Notes: generated by a model from the sequence alone, not told the origin. DNA of 64,000 bases from an uncultured Flavobacteriaceae bacterium (GCA_934675205.1 CAKUPQ010000001.1:620001-684000); one strand, 5' to 3'; positions 35,910 to 44,668 are shown, counted from the first letter of the stretch. Numbers and translations are program-made.

Positions 35910-36006
35910 AAGATTCTAATCGGAAAACCGTGCAAAAGTACTCCGAAAAATTGGATTTTCAGTTTTTAGTATGAATGTTATTACAATCATAACTCCCTGC
36001 TGAAAA

Positions 36007-36429
36007 TTACTCATATTGCTCTATCAAATACCGAATCAAATCTGTTGTGGTCAGAATTCCTGCTAAATCTCCGTTTTCGGTAACGGGTAGTGCATGAAAT
36101 TCACGGGTTGCCAAAATTTCGGCTGCCTCTTTGATAGATGTATCAGGGGAAATACAAACCAAATTTTTTGCCATTACCTGCTGAATGGTAAAAACATTAT
36201 AAACCGCAATGTCGATTTCTTCTTCGTTTTCGTCAAGTGTGTCTGCAATGCTGATTTTCAGCAAATCGGTATAGCTCAACATTCCGATGATTTTATTTCC
36301 GTTCATCACAGGGATATGTCTGATTTTCTTTTCTTTAAAAAGCTTTTCGGCTTTGGCTAAACTATCGGTTACGTTCAGTTTGATGACATTGGTTGTCATA
36401 ATTGTGGATACGGGAACATTCTTTTTCAT
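36007..36429 (-). CDS. Two-CBS-domain protein
   Basis: 140 residues made of two CBS motifs: VSTIMTTNVIKLNVTDSLAKAEK..IRHIPVMNGNKIIGMLSYTDLL and VMAKNLVCISPDTSIKEAAEIL..FHALPVTENGDLAGILTTTDLI. Such stand-alone pairs bind adenosyl nucleotides and regulate a partner protein. There is no other domain. Monocistronic as far as visible. Confidence 0.9.
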   Translation of the reverse strand: MKKNVPVSTIMTTNVIKLNVTDSLAKAEKLFKEKKIRHIPVMNGNKIIGMLSYTDLLKISIADTLDENEEEIDIAVYNVFTIQQVMAKNLVCISPDTSIKEAAEILATREFHALPVTENGDLAGILTTTDLIRYLIEQYE

Positions 36430-36605
36430 TTTGCTTTCAAGTTATGTTTTATGACTATAAATATACATAAAATTATTTTGATTTCCGCAAGAAAAACAGT
36501 TTAAAAATCATTTTACAACTATTTAAAAAAGCCGCATACTTAAAGGCTGATAAAGTTTGTTTTTTATTTATGAACAAAAAAATCAACAATTTTTTGTTAT
36601 GGAGT

Positions 36606-36635
36606 TTGGTTTTAATAAAAATACTCGTACATTTG
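36606..36635 (+). promoter_or_regulatory. Promoter of rpmE2
   Basis: TTG (36606-36608), 19 nt, TACATTTG (36628-36635): an excellent fit to the Bacteroidota consensus. It decides the gene start, because the longer reading from 36570 would include the promoter itself. Confidence 0.75.
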
Positions 36636-36686
36636 CAAACTCAAAAACAGAGAAGAAGTTATTTTCATAAAATAAAGATTACAGCA

Positions 36687-36938
36687 ATGAAAAGTGGAAT
36701 TCACCCGGAAAATTACAGATTAGTAGCTTTTAAAGATATGTCAAACGATGACGTATTCATTACTAAATCTACTGTGGAAACTAAAGAAACGATTGAGGTT
36801 GATGGAGTGGAATATCCTGTGTTTAAAATGGAGATTTCAAGAACTTCACACCCTTATTATACAGGTAAATCTAAATTGGTTGACACTGCAGGACGTATTG
36901 ACAAGTTCAAAAACAAATACGCTAAATTCAATAAGTAA
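36687..36938 (+). CDS. rpmE2: 50S ribosomal protein L31 type B
   Basis: 83 residues from ATG 36687. [20 protein letters not shown] and the C-terminal [20 protein letters not shown] are diagnostic. It lacks all cysteines, so it is the zinc-free (C-) paralogue, which commonly replaces the zinc form under zinc shortage. No Zur box is evident near the promoter. Followed by a terminator hairpin. Confidence 0.95.
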   Translation: MKSGIHPENYRLVAFKDMSNDDVFITKSTVETKETIEVDGVEYPVFKMEISRTSHPYYTGKSKLVDTAGRIDKFKNKYAKFNK

Positions 36939-36966
36939 TATTAGTTTAGTTGTTCAATTTACAGAG

Positions 36967-36996
36967 AATCCTACTCCAACCGAGTGGGATTTTTTG
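36967..36996 (+). terminator. Terminator after rpmE2
   Basis: 10-bp stem AATCCTACTC / GAGTGGGATT (one T-G pair), loop CAACC, followed by TTTTT. It lies just before the end of the convergent peptidase gene. Confidence 0.85.
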
Positions 36997-36998
36997 TG

Positions 36999-37835
36999 TT
37001 ATTGATTGAGCATTTTTCTTATTTTTTTGTAAAAAACAGGAAATTCTGTTCGGAACGTATCGGGAGTTTCAAAATAATGCTCCACAAGTACAGCCAAAAA
37101 TTCGTATTTGTTTTCAAAGGCGTATTCTCTGAAATAAGTCGAGCTGAGCAACTTTTCCCTTTTGTCGGTTTTTTTCATTTCGAGCAAAAGATTTAGAAAA
37201 TTCTTTTTGAAATGATGTGAATTAGGGTGTTGTCCTAATTTCATTTCGAAGTGCAAAGCGTGGGCAAATTCGTGCAATCCTAAATTGATGTTGTCATCAG
37301 AGGCGAGTTGCCCCTCCACAAAATGTTTCCACGAAAAAACTAAAACTTTATTTTTAGGGTTAAATTCTCCTTTATGATACTGTTCAGTTAAGGTCGAAAA
37401 ATAAATATCAGGATATAGCAAAATGGCTTGAAACGAAGTATAGGTGTATTGCTTTAGCCCGAAAGTAAGAGCAACCGAAGAAGAGGCAATAAGCACTCGT
37501 ATTTGTGGAGTTACCTCTATATCTTCTCTCGGAATAATCGGGTGTGTCTGTAAAAAAACTGCTACCCGATGTTCAAAATATTTTTTCTTTTTGTCGGATA
37601 ATTTTTTGTAATAATCAACCTCACTTTGCAGAACAAATTTCTCTCTTTCCGATAATTTTTTCAGGGGAAAATGAGTATAAACAAACAAAAATGGAATTTG
37701 CTGATAAATAAATACGAGGGTTATATACACAAGGATTGGTAACAGCACAAAAAGAGTCAAAAAACTGATAATGAACAAACCCCTTTCATCATCTGCATTT
37801 TCTATCAACCCGAATATAAACAAAAACCAATGCAT
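36999..37835 (-). CDS. MtfA-like zinc peptidase
   Basis: 278 residues. An N-terminal membrane helix (about 20-45) is followed by an MtfA/PF06167 domain. The zincin motif HEFAH is in NLGLHEFAHALHFEM (about 195), and the downstream glutamate helix reads YEFLAVLVEHYFETP. E. coli MtfA regulates the glucose PTS through Mlc, but Bacteroidota lack that system, so the target here is unknown. The N-terminal helix suggests membrane attachment, which differs from cytosolic MtfA. Confidence 0.85.
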   Translation of the reverse strand: MHWFLFIFGLIENADDERGLFIISFLTLFVLLPILVYITLVFIYQQIPFLFVYTHFPLKKLSEREKFVLQSEVDYYKKLSDKKKKYFEHRVAVFLQTHPIIPREDIEVTPQIRVLIASSSVALTFGLKQYTYTSFQAILLYPDIYFSTLTEQYHKGEFNPKNKVLVFSWKHFVEGQLASDDNINLGLHEFAHALHFEMKLGQHPNSHHFKKNFLNLLLEMKKTDKREKLLSSTYFREYAFENKYEFLAVLVEHYFETPDTFRTEFPVFYKKIRKMLNQ

Positions 37836-37862
37836 TATTTACCTAAAGCCTTATTAAAAACG

Positions 37863-37886
37863 AAACCACTTCATTTTAAGTGGTTT
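37863..37886 (-). terminator. Terminator after tRNA-Arg
   Basis: 9-bp stem AAACCACTT / AAGTGGTTT with a 6-nt loop and a T-rich minus-strand tail, 9 nt beyond the tRNA 3' end. Confidence 0.8.
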
Positions 37887-37895
37887 GCTATTTAG

Positions 37896-37967
37896 TGACT
37901 CCATCGGGACTCGAACCCAAATCGTCAGAACCGGAATCTGATATTCTATCCATTGAACTATGGAGCC
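37896..37967 (-). tRNA. tRNA-Arg (anticodon CCG)
   Basis: 72 nt on the minus strand. The acceptor arm GGCTCCA pairs with TGGAGTC (one G-T). The D-arm GTTC..GAAT, anticodon arm TCAGA-TTCCGGT-TCTGA and T-arm TGGGT-TCGAGTC-CCGA (approximate boundaries) are all present. CCG decodes CGG. CCA is not encoded. The 5' end lies 3 nt after the stop of the GIY-YIG nuclease gene, so the two are probably co-transcribed. Confidence 0.93.
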
Positions 37968-37970
37968 TTT

Positions 37971-38210
37971 TTATTTTATTGTATTCTTCAGAAATTCTCT
38001 ACCTATTCCACTTTTGAAGAATTTTTCTCTGTTCATTGCTTCTTCTTTTGTATCAAAAGTTTCAAAATAGACTAATTTCCAAGGAACATATCCTTTAGTT
38101 GACTTTGTCTTTCCTGAATTATGCTCTTTCAAACGATTTTCCAAATCGCTTGTATGTCCTTTGTAGAGTCTGCTATCTACTTTACTCCTTAAAACATAAG
38201 TATAAAACAT
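37971..38210 (-). CDS. Single-domain GIY-YIG endonuclease abutting tRNA-Arg
   Basis: 79 residues from the ATG at 38210. A longer in-frame reading to 38288 is rejected because it translates the adjacent tRNA fragment. The domain has YTYVLRSK (GIY strand), LYKGHTSDLENRLKEHNSG (YIG strand and catalytic Arg helix) and YFETFDTKEEAMNREKFFK (metal glutamate). The stop codon is 3 nt from the tRNA-Arg 5' end. Upstream lie truncated copies of the same tRNA. Similar small GIY-YIG proteins are abundant in Bacteroidota. A homing-like role at tRNA genes is my inference from the arrangement. Confidence 0.88.
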   Translation of the reverse strand: MFYTYVLRSKVDSRLYKGHTSDLENRLKEHNSGKTKSTKGYVPWKLVYFETFDTKEEAMNREKFFKSGIGREFLKNTIK

Positions 38211-38230
38211 AATCTCTATTTTAATCAGAA

Positions 38231-38302
38231 TCCAAATCGTCAGAATCAGAATCTGATATTCCCTGCCTGTCGGCAGACAGGTATCCATTGAACTATGGAG
38301 CC
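38231..38302 (-). pseudogene. Truncated tRNA-Arg copy 1 with palindrome in the D-loop
   Basis: The minus strand reads like tRNA-Arg from GGCTCCATAGTTCAATGGATA, then the 20-bp insert, then GAATATC, the anticodon arm and GACGATTTGGATTC. It departs at the T-loop, so T-arm and 3' acceptor are lost. The anticodon loop has changed from CCG to CTG. It directly precedes the leader of the GIY-YIG gene. Confidence 0.85.
38262..38281. repeat. 20-bp palindromic repeat, copy in tRNA fragment 1
   Basis: CCTGCCTGTCGGCAGACAGG. Comparison with the intact tRNA shows a clean 20-nt insertion after GGATA with no target duplication. Confidence 0.85.
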
Positions 38303-38305
38303 TTT

Positions 38306-38335
38306 TTATTTTTTACAGTATAAGCATAATAACAA
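38306..38335 (-). pseudogene. Collapsed GIY-YIG gene, about 30 nt left
   Basis: Between the two tRNA fragments. The flanks are the same leader (AATCTCTATTTTAATCAG) and the same junction (stop TAA, then 3 nt, then the tRNA 5' end) as in the intact nuclease gene. Only about ten codons remain, so most of the gene was deleted. This implies an earlier, decayed copy of the same unit. Confidence 0.65.
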
Positions 38336-38357
38336 AATCTCTATTTTAATCAGAGAA

Positions 38358-38429
38358 TCCAAATCGTCAGAATCGGAATCTGATATTCCCTGCCTGTCGG
38401 CAGACAGGTATCCATTGAACTATGGAGCC
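38358..38429 (-). pseudogene. Truncated tRNA-Arg copy 2 with palindrome in the D-loop
   Basis: Nearly identical to copy 1 and carries the same insert, but retains the CCG anticodon. It too breaks off in the T-loop, at GGATTC, before the shared leader. It would be the outermost, oldest 5' remnant. Confidence 0.85.
38389..38408. repeat. 20-bp palindromic repeat, copy in tRNA fragment 2
   Basis: Identical to the copy at 38262-38281 and in the same position within the tRNA D-loop. Confidence 0.85.
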
Positions 38430-38435
38430 TTTTTT

Positions 38436-38484
38436 AGAGAACAGAGAACGGAATACGGTTTCTGTATTCCATTCTCTGTTCTCT
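38436..38484. terminator. Large hairpin downstream of the M20 dipeptidase gene
   Basis: 21-nt arms AGAGAACAGAGAACGGAATAC / GTATTCCATTCTCTGTTCTCT (each shown here whole is 21, one mismatch), loop of 7 nt. Located 20 nt after the dipeptidase stop on the minus strand. Confidence 0.6.
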
Positions 38485-38504
38485 GTGTTCTATTCTCTAT
38501 TTTC

Positions 38505-39893
38505 TTATTTCGATAATTCCGTAAAGTATTTATAGAATAGCGGAATGGTTTCGATTCCTTTCAGATAGTTGAAAATTCCGAAATGTTCGTTTGGTGAATG
38601 GATAGCGTCCGAATCCAATCCGAATCCCATAAGAATAGTTTTAGACTTTAATTCTTGTTCGAACAAAGCTACAATCGGAATACTTCCTCCCGAACGAACC
38701 GGAATCGGATTTACTCCAAACGTGTCGGAATATGCTTTGTGTGCGGCCTGATACCCAATGCTGTCAATTGGAGTAACATATCCTTGACCTCCGTGATGTG
38801 GAGTAACTTTTACCTTAACCGATTTCGGAGCAATGCTTTCAAAATGATTTTTGAATAATTCCGTTATTTCTTCCCAATCCTGATTCGGAACTAAACGCAT
38901 CGAAATTTTAGCATAAGCTTTACTCGCAATAACTGTTTTTGCTCCTTCTCCTGTATATCCTCCCCAAATTCCGTTTACATCTAAAGTCGGACGGATTGAG
39001 TTTCTTTCATTGGTTACATAACCAGTTTCTCCATACACATCATCAATATCAAGAGCTTTTTTGTAATTTTCTAACGAAAACGGAGCTTTTGCCATTTCGG
39101 CTCTTTCTTCCAAAGAAAGTTCTTCTACTTTATCATAAAAATGCGGAATGGTAACTCTATTGTTTTCATCGTGAAGCGAAGCAATCATTTTAGTCAGAAT
39201 ATTTATCGGATTAGCCACTGCTCCTCCGTACAATCCGGAATGTAAATCTCTGTTTGGACCCTTTACTTCTACTTCCACGTAGCTCAAACCTCTTAATCCT
39301 GTTGTGATAGAGGGTTGTGTGTTAGAAATCATTCCCGTATCGGAAATCAGAATTACATCATTACTCAGTTTTTCCTGATTGCGTTTCACAAACCACGAAA
39401 GCGAAGACGAGCCCACTTCTTCTTCTCCCTCAATCATAAACTTCACGTTGCAAGGCAGGTTATTGTTCTGAATCATATATTCAAAAGCCTTTACGTGCAT
39501 ATACATCTGACCTTTGTCATCACAAGCTCCACGAGCAAAAATTGCTCCTTCAGGGTGCGTTGGAGTGGTTTTGATAATAGGTTCAAAAGGAGGAGAATCC
39601 CACAAATCCATCGGGTCGGGAGGTTGCACATCATAATGTCCGTAAACCAAAACAGTTGGTAAATTTTTATCTATGATTTTTTCTCCATATACAATCGGAT
39701 AACCCGGAGTTTCGCATATTTCGACAAAATCACAACCTGCTTTTTCAAGGCTTGTTTTTACAGCTTCTGCTGTATTGATAACATCTTGAGAATAAGCCGA
39801 ATCCGCACTTACGGACGGAATTTTTAAGAGTTCAATTAATTCCGAAATAAATCGGTCTTTGTTAGAACTAACGTAGTCTTTTATATTATTCAT
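38505..39893 (-). CDS. M20 family dipeptidase
   Basis: 462 residues. Metal ligands are in VLVYGHYDVQPP (about residue 84), GACDDKGQMY (about 119), EGEEEVGSSSL (about 155) and near the C-terminus HSPNEHFGIF. The lid domain (about 210-370) includes RDLHSGLYGGAVANP. The carnosinase/PepV-like branch cleaves small peptides in the cytoplasm; there is no signal peptide. Monocistronic, transcribed toward the tRNA-Arg locus. Confidence 0.92.
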   Translation of the reverse strand: MNNIKDYVSSNKDRFISELIELLKIPSVSADSAYSQDVINTAEAVKTSLEKAGCDFVEICETPGYPIVYGEKIIDKNLPTVLVYGHYDVQPPDPMDLWDSPPFEPIIKTTPTHPEGAIFARGACDDKGQMYMHVKAFEYMIQNNNLPCNVKFMIEGEEEVGSSSLSWFVKRNQEKLSNDVILISDTGMISNTQPSITTGLRGLSYVEVEVKGPNRDLHSGLYGGAVANPINILTKMIASLHDENNRVTIPHFYDKVEELSLEERAEMAKAPFSLENYKKALDIDDVYGETGYVTNERNSIRPTLDVNGIWGGYTGEGAKTVIASKAYAKISMRLVPNQDWEEITELFKNHFESIAPKSVKVKVTPHHGGQGYVTPIDSIGYQAAHKAYSDTFGVNPIPVRSGGSIPIVALFEQELKSKTILMGFGLDSDAIHSPNEHFGIFNYLKGIETIPLFYKYFTELSK

Positions 39894-39931
39894 AATATGA
39901 AATATTAAACCCCAAATATAAGAAAATAATA

Positions 39932-42397
39932 CTAAATCTTCATGCTCAATTTCAAACTAAAAACCCTTGAGGTCAGATAATTCGGGATTCCGTATTGACT
40001 TTTTGTATAAACATCACGCACCCAAGTATTGGTAATCGCGTTTTGGTTGTTGAACAAATTGAAAATTTCCAATCCTACAGAAAGTTCCCTAAAGTTTTTG
40101 AACCAGCCTATTCTGTCTTCTATTTCTTTGTTGGAATCATCGACAAAAACATACGAAAATCCAACGTCAGCACGTCTGTAATCTTTAAGCCTGTTTTGAT
40201 AAACGTAAGGGTCTGCATAAGACGGAGAACCTCCCGGAAGTCCTGTGTTATAAACCAAATTCAGATATACTTTTACATTCGGAATATTCGGCATATAGTC
40301 TTGAAATAATGCTCCGAATTTCAATCGTTGGTCGGTTGGTCTTGCAATATACCCTCTGTCTTCGATGTTTTCTTCGGTTTTCATCCACCCAAAACTAAAC
40401 CACGATTCCGTTCCGGGAACAAACTCCCCGTTCAACCGCATATCAAAACCTGTAGCATACGCTTCTGCATTGTTTTCTGCTCGGTATCGGATTCGGACAT
40501 TTTCCAAAGTATATGGATTTACGTCTGACATTGACTTGTAATAATATTCCGAAACCAATTTAAAATCCCGTTCCCAAAGTTTAAAACTGTAATCATTGGT
40601 CAATACATAATGAATGGATTGTTGGGCTTTTACACTTGGTACAACTTCTCCAAATTGATTTCGCAATTCTCTGTACATCGGAGGTTGGTGATACATTCCG
40701 ACAGAAGCTCTGAAAACCATATCGTGTTTCCAATTCGGTTTAATGGCAAACTGCCCTCTCGGACTGAAAACCGTTTGATTGAACGATTCAATTCCCTCTC
40801 CCGAAACTGTCCAATTATGGGCTCTAACTCCCAAATTATACCAAATTTCGTGTTGGTTTATATTTCCTCTTCGGTTGAATTGTACAAATCCCGAAAGCCG
40901 GTCAATGGTAGTGAAATTTGTAGCTCTCACATTCTGATATGGAACAAGCGGACCCGTATAAGGATTGTACGGTTGGTCGTTTTTGTCATATCCGATAGGA
41001 GGATTTAACGAAAATCCAGCCGAATCAATAACTTCCCATTCCACTAATCTGTCCCTTAAATCTTCACGGGTGTATTTTGCTCCCCACTCGATTTGGTTTT
41101 TTCCTAAATAATGGAATCCTTTCAGTTCGATATTGGCAATAAGGGCATCGAGGTCGTTTCGTCCGTGATTGAGTTGTGAGCCAATTCCTCTTGTGAATTC
41201 GACTTCTCCAAAATTATCCGAACCGAGATTCGTATCGACTTCTCCCAAACGATATTGTCCTAAAATATCAAAATATTCTTGTTCGGTTGCGTGATATAAC
41301 GAACCGATTAATTTCAGATTGAAATTTTCATTGACTAAATAGGTTGATTTTAATGCTCCGAAATAAGTCGTATATCGGTCTTTTTCTTGTCCTTCATAAA
41401 AAACAGAAAGCTCGGTCGGATTGTCAATTGTTCCGAATTTTGTCCGTCTGACAAGTGGTTCGTAATCGTATCGGTTGGACGAAATATTCCCCAAAAAACT
41501 AAATTGCCATTTGTTGTTAGGCGTAAAAGTTATGTAGGACTGAACATCTGCAAATCTCGGTCTGAAATTGGTTTCGGTATCCTGTGAATTTACCAAAAGT
41601 GAATTATCTCTATAACGTCCACCTACAATTGCACCCCATTTTTGGTCTTTAGAAACGCCTTCCAGAGTAAGGCTTCCTCCTAAAAAACTCGCTTCTGCAC
41701 TTGCTCCGAATCGGGTAGGGGTACGATAGGTAATATCCAAAACAGAAGACAATTTATCTCCGAATCTCGATTGAAAACCTCCTGCCGAAAAGTCAATATT
41801 TCCGACCATATCGGTATTGGTAAAGCTCAATCCTTCCTGCTGTCCGGAGCGAATCAGAAACGGACGATAAATTTCGATTTCGTTTACATAAACGAGATTT
41901 TCATCATAATTTCCTCCTCTTACGTTGTATTGCGTACTTAATTCGTTGTTAGAATACACTCCCGGAAGTGTTTTGATGATGTTTTCAACCCCTGCATTAG
42001 CTCCCGGAATAAGCCGAACGGTTTGAGGTTCGATATGGGTTACTCCCTCAATGCGTTTTCTTCCTTTGTTGTCAATAACAACGGTCGGAATAACTTCGGA
42101 AGTTGTGCTCAAAATCGGATTAAACTCAAAATCTTCATTCGGTTTTAATTCTAATGTAAGCCAGTAGGATTCGTAACTCAAATGCGAAAACAACAATCTG
42201 CTGTTTGTGTTAGCAGGAACCAAAAGCATATAAAATCCGTTTTCGTTAGAAACGGTTGTTTGGTCTAAAAAAGCAACGGTAACCCCCGAAACAGGTTTGT
42301 TGTTTTCGTTGAAGATGATTCCCTTTATTCTTGCGGTTTGTTGTGAAAATGCTAAAAATCCTATAAAGAAAAATAAGATAGCTGTATATTTATTCAT
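39932..42397 (-). CDS. TonB-dependent receptor with carboxypeptidase-like N-domain
   Basis: 821 residues from the ATG at 42397; a longer reading to 42511 overlaps the AraC-type gene and is rejected. Signal peptide (FFFIGFLAFSQQ), CarboxypepD_reg-like domain (about 25-105, IKGIIFNENNKPVSGVTVAFL), plug (about 130-240, NIIKTLPGVYSNNELSTQYNVRGGNYDENLVYVNEI) and a large barrel. This domain order is common in Bacteroidota receptors for large substrates. No SusD-like partner is adjacent. The cargo is unknown. Confidence 0.9.
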   Translation of the reverse strand: MNKYTAILFFFIGFLAFSQQTARIKGIIFNENNKPVSGVTVAFLDQTTVSNENGFYMLLVPANTNSRLLFSHLSYESYWLTLELKPNEDFEFNPILSTTSEVIPTVVIDNKGRKRIEGVTHIEPQTVRLIPGANAGVENIIKTLPGVYSNNELSTQYNVRGGNYDENLVYVNEIEIYRPFLIRSGQQEGLSFTNTDMVGNIDFSAGGFQSRFGDKLSSVLDITYRTPTRFGASAEASFLGGSLTLEGVSKDQKWGAIVGGRYRDNSLLVNSQDTETNFRPRFADVQSYITFTPNNKWQFSFLGNISSNRYDYEPLVRRTKFGTIDNPTELSVFYEGQEKDRYTTYFGALKSTYLVNENFNLKLIGSLYHATEQEYFDILGQYRLGEVDTNLGSDNFGEVEFTRGIGSQLNHGRNDLDALIANIELKGFHYLGKNQIEWGAKYTREDLRDRLVEWEVIDSAGFSLNPPIGYDKNDQPYNPYTGPLVPYQNVRATNFTTIDRLSGFVQFNRRGNINQHEIWYNLGVRAHNWTVSGEGIESFNQTVFSPRGQFAIKPNWKHDMVFRASVGMYHQPPMYRELRNQFGEVVPSVKAQQSIHYVLTNDYSFKLWERDFKLVSEYYYKSMSDVNPYTLENVRIRYRAENNAEAYATGFDMRLNGEFVPGTESWFSFGWMKTEENIEDRGYIARPTDQRLKFGALFQDYMPNIPNVKVYLNLVYNTGLPGGSPSYADPYVYQNRLKDYRRADVGFSYVFVDDSNKEIEDRIGWFKNFRELSVGLEIFNLFNNQNAITNTWVRDVYTKSQYGIPNYLTSRVFSLKLSMKI

Positions 42398-42488
42398 TCG
42401 TTTTCTGGCTTCTAAAAAGGTGGTTTCAAAGATAACGGAAATTCTCTCAAAAAATGATATTGAAATGCAAAAAAGTAGAGGAGGATTT

Positions 42489-44228
42489 TTATGCGGAAAA
42501 AACTCCAACAACAGCCAAGGATTTTCTTTTATTGAGTTCTTTGAGGAAAACGGAGGGGCTTATTCCTTTTTGTTTTTTAAATGCTCTTGAAAAAGCAACT
42601 GAATTATTAAAGCCTAAATCTTTTGCAATTCCCTCTATGGAGAATCTGAAAAAATCGGAATCACTATTGTTTGTTATCTCGGAAAAGAAGAAATCTATCC
42701 GTAAGCCATTGGTATAATCTGAAAAGCTTTTGTTTTTGTAGGTGTTAATTACATTTGACAGATAGGCAGGATTGGTTTTAAATTCTTTAGCCAATTTTTC
42801 TAAAGAAATATCTGATTTTCTGAATTTTTTCTGTTCTTCAAAAATATCGAGCTTGTTTACTATTTTTTGAGCGGTTTCATCTTTTATCAGTTGTGATTTG
42901 TGAATAGTTTTTTCAGGCTCAAACGGAATAACTTCTGCCTGTTTTATTGTTTCGATTTCTTTGATAAGCTCCTGTGCTTTTCTTTTGGCTTTCTTTTGCT
43001 GAAACATATAAACAAAAACACTTATCACAAACAGCAAACCTGCAAATACGGAGATTATAACAACTTTATTCTTCTGAACAAACAAAGACCTTTCCAACTG
43101 TTTTTGTGTCTGTAACAAATCTTTGGTTTCGTATTCTTTGTGTATCTGACCGATAAGGTGCTTATAGTTTTGATTATAAACATTATCGGCTTTTACGAGC
43201 TGTTCTATATATTTGAGCTGATTCTCTTTGTCGTTTTGGCTTTTGTAGTAATTAATGAGTATTTCGTAGCTTTCACGCAAATCAGGATGTGTATAGCTTT
43301 GGTTTTCAAATACTTCGTTTACCTTCTCGAAATAACCGATTGCCTTTTCTTTTTCGTTTTTGTCCCAATAGGCTTTCCCGATATAAAAGTTACCTACGGT
43401 TGCCCACGCAAAATCTTCATTTTCGTACAGATAAGGCAGTTGTTCCTCAATTTTTCGGATTGCCTCGTCATAATGATTCAGAAAATACTCATTGATACCT
43501 TGCTTAAAAACGATATAATGCCCATCAAGCTCGGTAAAACCTGCTGTTTGAACTGATATTAAGGCAGTTTGCAGGATTTGGTTACTTTCTTCTGTTCGGT
43601 TGGTTTTAAGAACTGACCAAGCCAAACCCTCTAACGATTTGACATAGCCCCTTTGCATATTATAATTGGTTTCGTCCTGCCCGAAATAAGCAATACACTC
43701 TCTGAACAATTTTTCTGCATCTTCATAATTCCCTAAATAGTTTTTGATGATTCCTATAAGATATTTGATTCGGTGCTTTTTGTAGATATCATTAGTTTGG
43801 GAAATATAATCATTGGCTTTCAGATAGTTATTCAATGTCTGTCTATAATCTTTTATGTTGTGATAAACTACTCCTTTGGTAAGATAAGTATCTCCGATAA
43901 GGGCTTTATCATTGGTTTTATAGGCATAATGAAAAGCACTGTCTATAAAGGCAATACGGTTTTCCTGTTTTTGGTAAAAAACATAATTTTTATAGTAAGT
44001 ACTTAACCGCTCGTTATTATTTTCTCTTTTTGCTTTTTGCAGATAATAGTTAAGATAAACAGCGTTTTTTAAGGAGTCTTTTTCGCTTGAATGAATTAAA
44101 TCATCTAATTCAAAATACGAATATTTGGACAGGCTGTCCTGATTTTTTTGTGCAAAAAGACCTCCCGAAACAAAAATAAGGGTGCAAGTCAGAACAGAAA
44201 TAAGGTAGTTTTTGGGGTAAAACAACAT
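42489..44228 (-). CDS. TPR-containing AraC-type transcriptional regulator
   Basis: 579 residues. A signal peptide (LTCTLIFVSGGLFAQ) precedes TPR repeats over about 50-380 (NRLKYLIGIIKNYLGNYEDA-type helices). A membrane helix follows (VVIISVFAGLLFVISVFVYM, about 395-414). The C-terminus is an AraC helix-turn-helix pair (SLEKLAKEFKTNPAYLSNVI and GIAKDLGFNNSVAFSRAFKK). It is thus a one-component, membrane-spanning regulator, like others in Bacteroidota. It is divergent from the lipoprotein gene at 44474, a plausible target. Confidence 0.9.
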   Translation of the reverse strand: MLFYPKNYLISVLTCTLIFVSGGLFAQKNQDSLSKYSYFELDDLIHSSEKDSLKNAVYLNYYLQKAKRENNNERLSTYYKNYVFYQKQENRIAFIDSAFHYAYKTNDKALIGDTYLTKGVVYHNIKDYRQTLNNYLKANDYISQTNDIYKKHRIKYLIGIIKNYLGNYEDAEKLFRECIAYFGQDETNYNMQRGYVKSLEGLAWSVLKTNRTEESNQILQTALISVQTAGFTELDGHYIVFKQGINEYFLNHYDEAIRKIEEQLPYLYENEDFAWATVGNFYIGKAYWDKNEKEKAIGYFEKVNEVFENQSYTHPDLRESYEILINYYKSQNDKENQLKYIEQLVKADNVYNQNYKHLIGQIHKEYETKDLLQTQKQLERSLFVQKNKVVIISVFAGLLFVISVFVYMFQQKKAKRKAQELIKEIETIKQAEVIPFEPEKTIHKSQLIKDETAQKIVNKLDIFEEQKKFRKSDISLEKLAKEFKTNPAYLSNVINTYKNKSFSDYTNGLRIDFFFSEITNNSDSDFFRFSIEGIAKDLGFNNSVAFSRAFKKQKGISPSVFLKELNKRKSLAVVGVFSA

Positions 44229-44423
44229 AAAAAGTGGTTTTTAAACACTCAAAAATACGAATTTTTATTTCAACATCAAAATAGCCTTTTTTACAAAATT
44301 AACCTGTTGATATAAAGAATGTTAATGTGTTTTTGAATAACTGACAAATCTTAAAATTTTTAAGTTTTGGCAGTTATAGTTCTTGCAAAACACAAAAAAC
44401 CGCTTTTAGTTTGTCGCAGAAAA

Positions 44424-44447
44424 ATGAACAAAGCCGGCGAAGTTCAT
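44424..44447. promoter_or_regulatory. Dyad symmetric site upstream of the lipoprotein cluster
   Basis: ATGAAC-AAA-GCCGGC-GAA-GTTCAT: 18 of 24 positions pair in mirror fashion. It lies 27 nt before the lipoprotein start and may be an operator. The same bases also encode the start of a possible 15-codon leader frame (MNKAGEVHNCLTHKK) ending just before the lipoprotein gene. Which of the two readings matters is open. Confidence 0.4.
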
Positions 44448-44473
44448 AATTGTTTAACACATAAAAAATAATT

Positions 44474-44668
44474 ATGAAAAAATATGCTTTGTTAATAGGA
44501 CTGGTATGCTGTTTTGCCTCGTGCAGTACAGATGATTGGGATAATGATATTCAGGCTCTAGAAGTTAATAGCTCAAAAAAAGAAATAAACCCCAATTCTG
44601 ATAAAGATAAAGATTGGGATAAAGGAGGGTACAAAGACGATGACCAATCTGATAATGACGGAAATTAA
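44474..44668 (+). CDS. Small lipoprotein with acidic low-complexity tail
   Basis: 64 residues. Signal sequence MKKYALLIGLVCCFASC ends in lipobox FASC. The mature 48 residues are nearly all Asp, Lys, Asn and Ser (KDKDWDKGGYKDDDQSDNDG), with no folded domain apparent. It is first in a run of three lipoprotein genes on the plus strand, divergent from the TPR-AraC regulator. It resembles metal-binding or surface-charged short lipoproteins, but nothing supports a function. Confidence 0.75.
   Translation: MKKYALLIGLVCCFASCSTDDWDNDIQALEVNSSKKEINPNSDKDKDWDKGGYKDDDQSDNDGN

Noticed and set aside
36541..36686. Zur operator before rpmE2
   Set aside because: No convincing palindrome near the promoter; only the -33/-7 elements are supported.
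38211..38288. N-terminal extension of the GIY-YIG protein
   Set aside because: It translates the tRNA fragment and palindrome; the family domain begins at the ATG at 38210.
38231..38429. Two repeats with a spacer, considered as a CRISPR-like array
   Set aside because: The units are tRNA-Arg fragments about 127 bp apart with only two copies and no cas genes.
42398..42511. Longer N-terminus for the TonB receptor at 39932
   Set aside because: It overlaps the end of the AraC-type gene and lacks a signal peptide until the ATG at 42397.
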